Source of the DNA: Opitutaceae bacterium
Lineage (GTDB): Bacteria > Verrucomicrobiota > Verrucomicrobiia > Opitutales > Opitutaceae
Assembly (NCBI GenBank): GCA_016711225.1
Contig: JADJTK010000012.1
Span: 114,543-178,542, forward strand
Length of the DNA: 64,000 nt
Direction of reading: 5' to 3'
Shown: in pieces, positions 1 through 8,540 of the stretch
Position numbering within the stretch: position 1 is the stretch's first letter
Layout: every line of letters begins with the position of its first letter
Notes under the pieces: generated by a model
Seen by the model: only the letters and a program-made list of their open reading frames with translations
What the model was told of the DNA's origin: nothing
Database searches by the model: none
Position numbers and translations under genes: made by a program

Positions 1-89
1 AACTGGATCTCCTGAGGCCGCCCCAGCGGAACCGGGCACGTGAAGGACAGCGGAACCGCAGCGGAGGCATTCACGGATTCGTTCGGCAC
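1..89 (-). CDS. hypE: Probable N-terminus of HypE (partial, runs off left edge)
   Basis: An open frame on the minus strand starts at GTG 89 (or GTG 74) about 30 bases after the hupD stop and leaves the window. It reads through a CPVPLG segment, which resembles the short leader that precedes the ATP-binding core in many HypE proteins. HypE makes the cyanide ligands of the [NiFe] centre from carbamoyl-HypE. Its position behind hupD and the absence of hypC, hypD and hypE elsewhere in the window support the idea. Only about 29 residues are visible, so the call is an inference. Confidence 0.3.
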   Translation of the reverse strand, partial: MPNESVNASAAVPLSFTCPVPLGRPQEIQ

Positions 90-120
90 GGCGTTGTTCT
101 CACGGAGATTGGCTCCGGGC

Positions 121-615
121 TCAAGCTTCGGGTGCCTCCACCAATCGCCGCACCTGCACCCGGACCTCGGCCAGCGCCGCGGCCACCGGCGGAGACAGCT
201 CCAGGCACATCGGTCGCAACTCCTCGATCGCCACCGTCACCACCTGCAGCTCGCCCCAACCACCGAGCAGGGCGGCAGCCGACAGCAGATCCCGCAGCCC
301 GAGGTCGTGGGCGCCGAGCGCCGGGGGACAATCCTGCGGCCCGCGCGCGCGGAAGAGGCGCACCGTGCCCGCCGGTGCACCGTCGCGCGTGGCATCGATG
401 AGGATGATTCGCCGGAAGGACTGAAAATACTCCAGCAACTGGAAGCCGCCGGTGCCTCCATCCAGCAAGGTCACATGCGCCGGCCAACTCTCGGTCTCCA
501 GCGCGCGCACGGCATGAACACCCACCCCCTCGTCACCGACGAGCAAATTGCCCACGCCGAGGAGGAGGATCGGCGTGGGCCCCGTGGCACCGTCCGGGGG
601 GGTGGAGTCGGGCAT
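121..615 (-). CDS. hupD: Hydrogenase maturation protease, HupD/HyaD type
   Basis: A 164-residue endopeptidase that removes the C-terminal peptide of the hydrogenase large subunit after nickel insertion, in the cytoplasm. The N-terminus has the family signature LLGVGNLLVGDEGVG. The three metal-sensing residues are visible: Glu in GDEG, Asp in LIDATRDG and His in LGAHDLGLRDLL. The ATG at 615 was chosen because the signature begins about 15 residues downstream; the longer frame only shadows the cytochrome gene. It lies 5 bases after hupC in the hupSLCD operon. Its substrate is most likely HupL (1387-3129), the only large subunit here that has a C-terminal extension. Confidence 0.93.
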   Translation of the reverse strand: MPDSTPPDGATGPTPILLLGVGNLLVGDEGVGVHAVRALETESWPAHVTLLDGGTGGFQLLEYFQSFRRIILIDATRDGAPAGTVRLFRARGPQDCPPALGAHDLGLRDLLSAAALLGGWGELQVVTVAIEELRPMCLELSPPVAAALAEVRVQVRRLVEAPEA

Positions 616-620
616 GAGAG

Positions 621-1382
621 CTAGGCTGGGCCCTTCGGGCCGGATGCTTTCCGGCGCGGCGCGAACCACGACTTCCCATCGGCCGGCCGGGCTCGTTCGT
701 CCACGTGCGTCTCCACAAACTTCCAGCCACCGACCATCGAGGACATGACGCCATGCCCTTCGACATAGTCGTGATAAAAGACCAGGTACACATGAACGAT
801 GGTGAAGATCAGGAAAAACCACGTCGCGCCATAGTGCCACTGGCGCAGGCCGTATTCGCCACCAAAGAGCGGCGTCGCCCAGGCGAACAACCGCGGAAAC
901 CACGACTGGCTCATCGGCGCGTACATCGCAAACCCGCTGACCACCTGGAAGACAAACACCAGGAACATCGCGAAGTAGGTGAAGTAGGCCAGGGCATTGT
1001 GGCCCACGGCGTGCACCGCGGCGCGGCGCGACTGGAACACGTCGACGCGCAGCACCGCCAACACCTCGCGGAACTGTGCCCGCCGCCACGGCAGGAAGTT
1101 CTTCCAGTCAGCGTAACGGTTGCCCACGAAGCCCCAGTAGATCCGCACCGCAAAGTTGAACAGGAAGACGTACGCCGTGAGGAAATGGATGAAACGAACC
1201 GTGCCAAACCAGTAGCTGAACGACGCCTCGGTGGCCCGCGTCAACGCCAACGGATGCGCGATGAGCAGCCCCGTTGCTGCCAAGACGAGGATGCAAAGCG
1301 CATTGATCCAGTGGTAGAACCGCACCGGCAGTTCCCACACGTAGACCCGCTTGAAACCATGCGCCTGGACTTCGGTTGGCAT
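621..1382 (-). CDS. hupC: Ni/Fe-hydrogenase b-type cytochrome subunit (HupC/HyaC/HoxZ)
   Basis: A 253-residue dihaem cytochrome b that anchors the uptake hydrogenase in the inner membrane and passes its electrons to the quinone pool. Four hydrophobic segments are visible, with histidines typical of the family: VRFYHWINAL in helix 1, RFIHFLTAYVFLFN in helix 2, and QWHYGATWFFLIFTIVHVYLVFYHD near the last helices. The start ATG at 1382 gives MPTEVQAHGFKRVYVWELP, the usual HoxZ-like beginning; further upstream the frame runs into the large subunit. It is 4 bases from hupL and 5 from hupD, so it is part of one operon. Confidence 0.95.
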   Translation of the reverse strand: MPTEVQAHGFKRVYVWELPVRFYHWINALCILVLAATGLLIAHPLALTRATEASFSYWFGTVRFIHFLTAYVFLFNFAVRIYWGFVGNRYADWKNFLPWRRAQFREVLAVLRVDVFQSRRAAVHAVGHNALAYFTYFAMFLVFVFQVVSGFAMYAPMSQSWFPRLFAWATPLFGGEYGLRQWHYGATWFFLIFTIVHVYLVFYHDYVEGHGVMSSMVGGWKFVETHVDERARPADGKSWFAPRRKASGPKGPA

Positions 1383-1386
1383 GGCA

Positions 1387-3129
1387 TCACCTCCCGGAGA
1401 CCGCGCCCACGGGGCCCGTCTCCACTGCGCTGAGCGGCTGGCCGCGCGCGTCGAACAGGTGGACCGCGCAGGCCAGGCAGGGGTCGAAGGAGTGGATCGT
1501 GCGCAAGATCTCCAGCGGTTGCTGGGGATCATGGACCGGGGTGCCGATGAGCGCCGCCTCATAGGGAGAGCGTTGGCCCTTGGAGTCGCGCGGGGAGGCG
1601 TTCCACGTTGTGGCGACGACGAGCTGGTAGTTCTCGATCCGTTGGTCTTTGATCACGAGCCAGTGGGCGAGCGCGCCGCGCGGGGCCTCAGTCGCACCCA
1701 CGCCGCGGGCGGTCGCCGGCCAAGTGGACGGGTCCCAGCGTTCCTTCGTGAAGGTCCGCGTTTCGCCATTGCGGATATTGGCCAGCAGTTGCTGATAGAA
1801 CTCCAGCGCCCAGCGCGCGACGAGCCGCGTCTCGATGCCGCGCGCGGCGGTGCGTCCAAGGGTCGAGAAGAGCACCGACGCCGGCGCCTTCAGCGCCGCG
1901 AGCGCCTCGGTCACCGCGTCCTTGATCTCGGCGTTGCCCGCCGCGTAGCCCACGAGCATGCGGGCGAGCGGACCGACCTCCATCGGATGCCCCTTCCAGC
2001 GTGGAGTCTTCAGCCAGGAATACTTCCCCTCGACGGTGAGATGCTCGTACGGCGGCTTCGGTCCGGTGTAGTTGAATTCCGTCTCGCCGTCCCACGGATG
2101 CAGGCCCTTCTCGTCGCCGCCCTGGTAGCGATACCACGAGTGGCCGACCTCCTCGCGCACCCCGTCCGGATCATGCGGATCGACCGGATGGATCCGCGAG
2201 AGATCGCGATCGAGGATCACCCCGCGCGGGAATTTGAAACGCCCGATGTCGGCATAACCGTTGGTCGGTAGGTCGCCATAGGAAAGGTAGTTCGAGACCC
2301 CGCCGCCAATTTCCGTCCAATCGAGGTAGTGCGGCGCAGTCGCGAGCAGGTCTGGTAGATAGACCTGCTCGATGAAACGTTGTCCATCCTCCAGCAGGCG
2401 CCCGACGTAGGCGAGCCGCTCCGCGTTGAGGGCATTGGCCTCGTCGATGTTGATCGCGCAGGGCACACCGCCGACGAGGTAGTTGGGGTGCGGATTCTTG
2501 CCCCCGAAGATTGTGTGGATCTTCACGATCTCCTTCTGCCACTCCAGCGCCTCGAGATAGTGTGCCACGCCGATGAGGTTCACCGCCGGCGGCAGCTTGT
2601 AGGCGGGATGGCCCCAGTAGGCGTTGGCAAAGATGCCGAGCTGGCCGGTCTCGACGAACTTCGTTAGCCGCGTCTGCAGATCGCGAAAATAGCCCGGTGA
2701 GCTCTTCGGCCACGCCGAGATACTCTGCGCGATCCGCGAGGTTTCTTCGGGATCGGCCTTCAGCGCGCTCACGAGATCGACCCAGTCGAGCGCGTGCAGG
2801 TGATAGAAATGCACCACATGGTCCTGCATGTAGAGCGCGCAGAACATGAGGTTGCGGATCAGCTCGGCGTTGGGCGGCACGGTGATGTGCAGCGCGTCCT
2901 CGACCGAGCGCACGGAAGCCAGCGCGTGCACCGTCGTGCACACCCCGCAAACCCGTTCGGCGAACGCCCAGGCGTCGCGCGGGTCGCGGCCTTTGAGGAT
3001 CGTCTCAATACCGCGCACCATCGTCCCGGCGCTCCACGCATCGACGACGCGCCCGTCCTTGACCTCGGCCTCGATGCGCAGGTGTCCTTCGATGCGGGTG
3101 ATGGGATCAACTACCACTCGTGTGCTCAT
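1387..3129 (-). CDS. hupL: [NiFe]-hydrogenase large subunit, membrane-bound uptake type (HupL/HyaB/HoxG)
   Basis: The 580-residue catalytic subunit that binds the NiFe(CN)2CO centre and splits H2 on the periplasmic side. The two nickel-binding motifs are intact: RVCGVCTTVH (Cys61 and Cys64) and DPCLACAVH (Cys551 and Cys554). After His557 a 23-residue extension follows, the peptide that HupD removes. Length and sequence match group 1d-like enzymes such as HoxG and HyaB. The gene starts 6 bases after hupS and lies 4 bases before hupC. It has no frame damage, unlike the paralogue at 14562-16078. Confidence 0.97.
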   Translation of the reverse strand: MSTRVVVDPITRIEGHLRIEAEVKDGRVVDAWSAGTMVRGIETILKGRDPRDAWAFAERVCGVCTTVHALASVRSVEDALHITVPPNAELIRNLMFCALYMQDHVVHFYHLHALDWVDLVSALKADPEETSRIAQSISAWPKSSPGYFRDLQTRLTKFVETGQLGIFANAYWGHPAYKLPPAVNLIGVAHYLEALEWQKEIVKIHTIFGGKNPHPNYLVGGVPCAINIDEANALNAERLAYVGRLLEDGQRFIEQVYLPDLLATAPHYLDWTEIGGGVSNYLSYGDLPTNGYADIGRFKFPRGVILDRDLSRIHPVDPHDPDGVREEVGHSWYRYQGGDEKGLHPWDGETEFNYTGPKPPYEHLTVEGKYSWLKTPRWKGHPMEVGPLARMLVGYAAGNAEIKDAVTEALAALKAPASVLFSTLGRTAARGIETRLVARWALEFYQQLLANIRNGETRTFTKERWDPSTWPATARGVGATEAPRGALAHWLVIKDQRIENYQLVVATTWNASPRDSKGQRSPYEAALIGTPVHDPQQPLEILRTIHSFDPCLACAVHLFDARGQPLSAVETGPVGAVSGR

Positions 3130-3135
3130 GGCGGG

Positions 3136-4287
3136 TCAGTCTTGGGAGGGCTCGGAGGAGGGCGTGGTGGATTCGCCGGGCTTCTCGCCCAGATGTGGCC
3201 CGATCTCGTCGTGCTTGCGAATGTTGGTCATCACCGCGTGGGCGGCGGCACCGGCGACGGCAGCGGCGCCCACGGCCAGGCCGATCTTGTCGGCCGTCAT
3301 CTCGATGCCGAAGCCGGGGAAGCTCGCAAGCCGCCCGTAGAACGGGCTCGCATCCCAGAACCCGGCCTCCGAGCATCCAATACACGGGTGGCCCGACTGG
3401 ATCGGGTAGCTCACCCCGTTGTTCCAGCGCATCACGCCGCAGGAATTGTAGGTGGTCGGGCCCTTGCAGCCCATCTTGTACAGGCAGTAGCCGCGCCGCG
3501 CGTTCTCGTCGTCGAAGGTCTCAACGAACAGTCCGGCGTCGTAGTAGGGCCGGCGGTAGCAGGTGTCGTGGACTCGGCGGGAATAGAAGGCCTTCGGCCG
3601 GCCGAGGGCGTCGAGCTGCGGGATCCGCTCGAAGGCGAGCAGGTGCACGATCACCCCGGCCATGACCTCGGCGATGGGCGGGCAACCTTGGACATTGATG
3701 ACGGGCTTGCCGGCGATGACCTTGTGGACCGGGGTGGCCTGGGTGGGATTGGGCCGCGCGGCCTGCACACAGCCGGCGCTCGCACAATTGCCCCAGGCGA
3801 TGACGGCCTTCGCCCCCGCCGCAGCCTCCTGCACGATGTCGAGCATCGACCGGCCCCCGATGCAGCAATACGCGCCTTCCGCCCCCAGCGGCACCGACCC
3901 CTCGATCATCAGGAGGTAGTTGCCGGGATTCTCCCGCATCGTCTTCGCCTTGCACTCCTCGGCCTGGTGGCCGGCGGCGGCCTGCAGCGTCTCCGAGTAG
4001 TCGAGCGACACCTTGTCGAGCAGGATGTCGGCAACGATCGGATGCGACGAACGCAGGAAAGATTCGCTGCAGCAGGTGCATTCCTGCCCGTGAAGCCAGA
4101 CGATGGGCAGGCGCCGCTTGGTCTCGAGGGCCGCCACAATGGCGGCCACCCCCGAGTGCTCCAGCCCGAGCATCGCGCCCATCGTGGTGCAGAACTTCAG
4201 GAAATCACGCCGGCTCACGCCGTGCGCACGCATCTCTTCCCAGAGCGTCAAACCTCCGGTCTGGGACGGAGAAGGCAAAGCGTTCAT
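3136..4287 (-). CDS. hupS: [NiFe]-hydrogenase small subunit, O2-tolerant type (HupS/HyaA/HoxK)
   Basis: A 383-residue iron-sulfur subunit exported by Tat together with HupL; the twin-arginine motif SRRDFLKF is at residues 25-32. Six cysteines line the proximal cluster: Cys70, Cys72 and Cys73 in QECTCCSES, Cys168 and Cys173 in WGNCASAGCVQ, and Cys202 in GCPPI. Cys72 and Cys173 are the two extra cysteines that mark the [4Fe-3S] cluster of O2-tolerant enzymes (E. coli Hyd-1, Ralstonia MBH). A hydrophobic anchor helix lies at about residues 330-353. It is the first gene of hupS-hupL-hupC-hupD, divergent from hypA with a 273-base gap. Confidence 0.97.
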   Translation of the reverse strand: MNALPSPSQTGGLTLWEEMRAHGVSRRDFLKFCTTMGAMLGLEHSGVAAIVAALETKRRLPIVWLHGQECTCCSESFLRSSHPIVADILLDKVSLDYSETLQAAAGHQAEECKAKTMRENPGNYLLMIEGSVPLGAEGAYCCIGGRSMLDIVQEAAAGAKAVIAWGNCASAGCVQAARPNPTQATPVHKVIAGKPVINVQGCPPIAEVMAGVIVHLLAFERIPQLDALGRPKAFYSRRVHDTCYRRPYYDAGLFVETFDDENARRGYCLYKMGCKGPTTYNSCGVMRWNNGVSYPIQSGHPCIGCSEAGFWDASPFYGRLASFPGFGIEMTADKIGLAVGAAAVAGAAAHAVMTNIRKHDEIGPHLGEKPGESTTPSSEPSQD

Positions 4288-4560
4288 GGAATCGCTGATT
4301 GGGCCGGAAAGGGGGACACCGCGCGTGGCCGGATCGAGGTGAACGGGTGGCAGGTCGGGCCCTAAGGTGAATCCAGATCCCTATTTGTCGAACCAGCGAG
4401 GTAATTCCCCGAATACCTGGGCTCCTCCGGCATCCATTCCCCGTTCGTACGGATGCGGCCAGCCAGCGCCTCCGCCAGCGACCTACCGGGCCTCGCCGTC
4501 TCCCGATCCCCCTCCTCTGCCCGCTCGACAACTCCGTCCGCCTCCACAACCTCCAACCCG

Positions 4561-4905
4561 ATGCACGAGTTGGGAATCGCCCAGGCGGCCCTGCAACACG
4601 TCCTCGCCCAGGCGCAACGGGCCGGGGCCCAACGCGTTGACACCATCTTGCTGCGCATCGGCGCACTCTCGGGCGTCGATCCGGAAGCGCTGCGCTTTGC
4701 CTTCGAAGCGATCCTGCCGACCAGCGCCGCCGCCGGTGCCCGGCTCGAGCTCGAAACCGTCCCGGCCTTGGCTCGCTGCCGGAGCTGCGGCCTCGACTAT
4801 GCCCCCGGCTCCGCCGCACTCTTTGAATGCCCCCACTGCCGTGCCTTCGGCGCCGAGTTGCTCCAGGGCCGCGAACTGGACCTCGTTCGCATCGACTGCA
4901 CGTAG
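4561..4905 (+). CDS. hypA: Hydrogenase nickel chaperone HypA
   Basis: A 114-residue nickel metallochaperone that works with HypB to load nickel into hydrogenase large subunits. The start MHELGIAQ is the conserved one; His2 is the nickel ligand. The zinc site is formed by two CxxC pairs, CRSC and CPHC, at about residues 73-93. The frame is open further upstream (from 4453) but the extra residues are low-complexity and unlike HypA. It heads the plus-strand hypA-hypB-hypF set, and a decayed second hypA lies at 11975-12320. Confidence 0.95.
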   Translation: MHELGIAQAALQHVLAQAQRAGAQRVDTILLRIGALSGVDPEALRFAFEAILPTSAAAGARLELETVPALARCRSCGLDYAPGSAALFECPHCRAFGAELLQGRELDLVRIDCT

Positions 4906-5015
4906 GCCCCGAAAGTGAGATACATTCAGCTCCTTCTCCTGCTCCCGGAGGTCCTGCCGCCCGGCAGCCAGCTTCTTTTTCTCCCCTAACACCCGCCGCG
5001 CCCGCGCCACTTCCA

Positions 5016-5780
5016 ATGTCCTCGTTAAGCCCGAAACCACCCCATCTCTCCGTCCCCTCCGATGACGTGGTCGTCGTCGATGTTCGCGATCCTGCCGACA
5101 CCCTGCCCGCCCCCCCGGGCGATCGCCTGCCTGGCTCGCTCCGGGTCGATCTGCAGATCCCTCTGCTCGACGCCAACGACCAGCGCGCCGCCGAAAACCG
5201 CGCCTCGTTCGCCGCCCGGCGCATCCAAGCCCTGAACTTCGTCTCCTCCCCGGGCGCCGGGAAAACCACCCTGCTCAGCCGCACCCTCGACGCCCTCGCC
5301 GGCGAGATCCGTTGCGCCATCCTTGTCGGCGATCTGGAGACGGCCAACGACGCCCGTCGCCTGCATCGTCCAGGCGTGCCCGTGGCCCAGATCACCACCG
5401 GCGGTTGCTGCCACCTCGACGCCTCGATGGTGACGCGCGGGGCCGCGGCGCTCCCCCTTGAGGGCATACGCCTGCTCTTCATCGAAAACGTCGGCAATCT
5501 CGTCTGCCCCGCCTCCTTCGATCTCGGCGAGAACCGCCGCATCACCCTGGTCTCCTGCACCGAGGGCGAGGACAAGCCCCTCAAGTATCCGCCCATGTTC
5601 AGCAGCGCCCACGTCGTGCTCCTGACCAAGATCGACGTCGCCGAGGCCATGGACTTCGACCGGCGCCTCGCCCTCGACAACATCCGCCGCGCCGCACCCC
5701 AGGCGACCGTTTTCGAGGTATCCGCCAAAACCGGCGAAGGCCTCGACGCCTGGCTCGCGTACCTGCGGGCCATGCTCTGA
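5016..5780 (+). CDS. hypB: Hydrogenase nickel incorporation GTPase HypB
   Basis: A 254-residue SIMIBI-class GTPase that drives nickel delivery from HypA to the hydrogenase precursor. The P-loop SSPGAGKTT is at residues 77-85, the switch motif in ENVGNLVCPASFDLGE, and the guanine motif in LLTKIDV. The metal site reads TTGGCCHLDAS (Cys131, Cys132, His133); most HypB proteins have GCHLD with one cysteine, so the doubled cysteine is notable. There is no histidine-rich nickel storage stretch at the N-terminus. It lies 110 bases after hypA. Confidence 0.94.
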   Translation: MSSLSPKPPHLSVPSDDVVVVDVRDPADTLPAPPGDRLPGSLRVDLQIPLLDANDQRAAENRASFAARRIQALNFVSSPGAGKTTLLSRTLDALAGEIRCAILVGDLETANDARRLHRPGVPVAQITTGGCCHLDASMVTRGAAALPLEGIRLLFIENVGNLVCPASFDLGENRRITLVSCTEGEDKPLKYPPMFSSAHVVLLTKIDVAEAMDFDRRLALDNIRRAAPQATVFEVSAKTGEGLDAWLAYLRAML

Positions 5781-5828
5781 CGCGTGCGCGTATCTCAACG
5801 ATACCAACTCGCGACCGACCAGCGGGCA

Positions 5829-5937
5829 CGTAGGTCCAGTCTCCGACTGGACTTCTGGACCTTAGCTCTAGCCAGGTTGTTCGCGGTCACCCGCCAAGCC
5901 GGTCGGAGACCGGCCCTACCCAACCGACTCCCCTCCG
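5829..5937. repeat. Intergenic palindromes 'gtaggtccagtctccgactgg' type
   Basis: The hypB-hypF gap holds two short inverted repeats. One has the form TCCAGTC-TCC-GACTGGA near 5834; the other is CCGGTC-GGA-GACCGG near 5910, ending in CCCTAC, which mirrors the opening GTAGG. The pair looks like one longer element with GTAGG at one edge and CCTAC at the other. Related 'gtaggccagggcg..cctggcc' units occur at 26182-26236 and 41890-42046. Confidence 0.6.
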
Positions 5938-5944
5938 TCTCCTC

Positions 5945-8446
5945 GTGCCCGACCACCTGATCACGATCGCCGGTACAGTCCAGGGGGTGGGCTACCGTCC
6001 CTTTGTTGCCCGAATGGCCGCCCGCCTCGGCATCCGTGGCTGGGTGCGCAACGATCTCCACGGCGTCCAGATCCGGGCCTGCGTCGCGGGCCCCTCGCTC
6101 GAGGTCTTCACCCGCACCCTCCAGGAGGAGGCGCCTCCCGCCGCCCACGTCACCGCGATTTCCGCACAACCGATCGCAACCGACCACGACCTCCCGCCAA
6201 CCGACGACGGTTTCGCCATCCTCCCGAGCCCTGGGGCCGACGGCGCCGCCACGACCTCGGCCACTCCCGACCTCGCGCTCTGCGACGACTGCCGACGTGA
6301 ACTCCTTGATCCAGAGAATCGTCGCCACGGTTATCCCTTCATCAACTGCACCAACTGCGGTCCGCGCTACTCGATCCTGCTGGAGCTGCCCTATGATCGT
6401 CCGCAGACGACGATGCACTCCTTCACGATGTGCCCGGAGTGTTCCCGCGAGTACAGCGATCCGGCCGATCGCCGCTACCACGCCCAGCCCAACGCCTGCC
6501 CAGTGTGCGGTCCTCATCTCGACCTGCTCGACTCCGACGGCAAGAGCGTGCTCGGGCGCGATTCTGCGGCCAAGGACGGCGCCCCCGGCCTCCGCATCTC
6601 CGACGGTGGGGCGGGCTTTACGCCCGCCATTTCGACGTCCGACCCCATGCCGGGCGTAAAGCCCGCCCCACCACCAGAGCGCTTCTCCGCCCTCAACTCT
6701 TCCGCCCTCAACGTCGCCGCCGAAGCCCTTCTCGCCGGTCAGATCGTCGCCGTGAAAGGCATCGGCGGATTCCACCTCATGGTCGATGCCACCAACGAGG
6801 CGGCCGTGCTCGCGCTTCGGCGACGCAAGCACCGCGAAGAGAAGCCGCTGGCGGTGCTGTTCCCCGATCTCGCCGCGCTGCGCGTCGTGGCCGAAGTGCC
6901 TCCGGCATCCGCCGCTCTCCTCCAAAGCCCCGGAGCGCCCATCGTGCTACTTCGCCGAAGAGTCCCGCCGGGCCAGCCAAGCCCGTCCGAGTCCGCCGCC
7001 TCCCCCCTCGCACCTTCCATAGCCCCCGGCAATCCTTGGATCGGAGCTCTCCTGCCCTACTCGCCACTCCACCACCTGCTGCTGGCCCGCGTCTCCCACC
7101 CGCTCGTGGCCACCAGCGCCAATCTCGCCGAGGAGCCCCTCTGTACCGACAACGCCGAATCCCTCTCGCGCCTTCGCGGCATCGCCGACCTCTTCCTCAT
7201 TCACGATCGGCCCATCGCCCGGCCGGTCGACGACTCCGTGCTCCGCCCAGCCCTCGCTGGCGCGCCGATCATACTCCGCCGTGCTCGTGGCTACGCTCCA
7301 TTCGGGTTGCCCCTGCCAGCCGCTGCGCGCGGTGGCGAGCCGCTGCTTTGCGTCGGCGGTCACATGAAGAACACCGTGGCGCTGGCCACCGACTCCGCCG
7401 TGGTGCTCAGTCCGCACATCGGCGATCTGGCGACCGTCGCCTCGCAACAGGCCTTCCAGCGCCACATCGAGTGGCTCATCTCGCTTCAGCGTACACATCC
7501 CCGCACTATCGTCTGCGACGCCCACCCCGACTACGACTCGACCCGCTACGCCCGCGCCTCCGGTCTTCCTGTCACCACCGTTCAACACCACCTCGCCCAC
7601 GTCTTTGCCTGCCTCTTGGAACACCCCAACGGTGGCCCCGAACAGGTCCTCGGTGTCTCGTGGGATGGCACTGGTTACGGCGGCGATGGCACCATCTGGG
7701 GCGGCGAGTTTATCCACATCGACCGGGTCGCCCGCACCGCCCGCCGCGTCGCGTGCCTGCGCCCCTTCCGTCTGCCCGGAGGTGATGCCGCGATCCGCGA
7801 TCCGCGCCGCAGTGCGCTGGCTCTGCTATACGAACTGCACAGCGGCGAGCGCGAACCGCTCCGCCACGCGGCCGCCGCCCTCGGCATGCCACCCACCGAA
7901 GCGGAGACGCTGCTTACCCTCCTTGCCAGCGGTGCCCACTCCCCGATCACAACCAGTGCCGGCCGCCTCTTCGACGGCGTCGCCTCCCTGCTCGGGTTGG
8001 CGTCTCGCAACACCTTCGAAGGCCAGGCCGCCATGCAACTCGAGTTCGCCGCCGAACGCCGCGCCGGCGACATCGAGGCGCTGCCGTTTGCCCTCGCCAC
8101 CGTCGCCCTTGCCGGGGGCAGCACACGCCTCGAGCTCGACTGGCGCCCCGCGCTCGCCGCCCTCCTCGCGCTGCGTGCCACCCACACCGCCGACCCCCTC
8201 GCTGCCCGCTTCCACCGCGGTCTCGCCAAGGCCATTGCCGCCGTGTCGAGTACGATTGGAGTCGGCAGCGTCGCGCTGACCGGCGGGTGCTTCCAGAACC
8301 GCCTCCTGCTCGCCGGCGCAGGCGAGCGCCTTACCGCCGCCGGTTTCACCGTGCTGCGCCACCGCGAGCTCCCGCCCAACGACGGCAACCTTGCTGCCGG
8401 CCAGGCCCTCGCCGCCCGCCTGGGCGTTACCGAGGTCGCCGGTTAA
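5945..8446 (+). CDS. hypF: Carbamoyltransferase HypF (with palindrome-derived insertion)
   Basis: An 833-residue enzyme that turns carbamoyl phosphate into carbamoyl-AMP and transfers it to HypE for cyanide ligand synthesis. Domains in order: acylphosphatase (about 1-90, GTVQGVGYRPFV), two zinc-finger pairs (CDDC, CTNC, CPEC, CPVC, about 115-195), a YrdC-like domain (about 250-420), and a Kae1-like carbamoyltransferase domain to the end with the HHLAHVFAC motif. Translation starts at GTG 5945, which places the acylphosphatase motif correctly. Between the fingers and the YrdC domain about 40 extra residues are encoded by a mobile-looking palindrome (6605-6672). It follows hypB by 164 bases. 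Confidence 0.95.
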   Translation: MPDHLITIAGTVQGVGYRPFVARMAARLGIRGWVRNDLHGVQIRACVAGPSLEVFTRTLQEEAPPAAHVTAISAQPIATDHDLPPTDDGFAILPSPGADGAATTSATPDLALCDDCRRELLDPENRRHGYPFINCTNCGPRYSILLELPYDRPQTTMHSFTMCPECSREYSDPADRRYHAQPNACPVCGPHLDLLDSDGKSVLGRDSAAKDGAPGLRISDGGAGFTPAISTSDPMPGVKPAPPPERFSALNSSALNVAAEALLAGQIVAVKGIGGFHLMVDATNEAAVLALRRRKHREEKPLAVLFPDLAALRVVAEVPPASAALLQSPGAPIVLLRRRVPPGQPSPSESAASPLAPSIAPGNPWIGALLPYSPLHHLLLARVSHPLVATSANLAEEPLCTDNAESLSRLRGIADLFLIHDRPIARPVDDSVLRPALAGAPIILRRARGYAPFGLPLPAAARGGEPLLCVGGHMKNTVALATDSAVVLSPHIGDLATVASQQAFQRHIEWLISLQRTHPRTIVCDAHPDYDSTRYARASGLPVTTVQHHLAHVFACLLEHPNGGPEQVLGVSWDGTGYGGDGTIWGGEFIHIDRVARTARRVACLRPFRLPGGDAAIRDPRRSALALLYELHSGEREPLRHAAAALGMPPTEAETLLTLLASGAHSPITTSAGRLFDGVASLLGLASRNTFEGQAAMQLEFAAERRAGDIEALPFALATVALAGGSTRLELDWRPALAALLALRATHTADPLAARFHRGLAKAIAAVSSTIGVGSVALTGGCFQNRLLLAGAGERLTAAGFTVLRHRELPPNDGNLAAGQALAARLGVTEVAG
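6605..6672. repeat. Perfect 22-bp inverted repeat inside hypF
   Basis: The arms GGTGGGGCGGGCTTTACGCC.. (6605-6626) and their exact complement (6651-6672) flank a 24-base loop. The unit is in frame with hypF and encodes the stretch from GGAGFTPA to GVKPAPP. Imperfect copies lie outside genes at 26121-26181 and 60431-60508, so this is a dispersed REP-like family that has entered a coding sequence without breaking it. Confidence 0.9.
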
Positions 8447-8540
8447 GCCCGGCACATGAAACCCGAATCATTGCCGCAACCTCGGCCCCACGGGGTATCC
8501 GTCCTTGTCGGGCCGCAGGCAAATCGCTAGAGAACTGCGA

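Noticed and set aside
4205..5773. Long minus-strand frame opposite hypA and hypB
   Set aside because: Arg/Ser-rich shadow translation; hypA and hypB on the plus strand carry full motifs.
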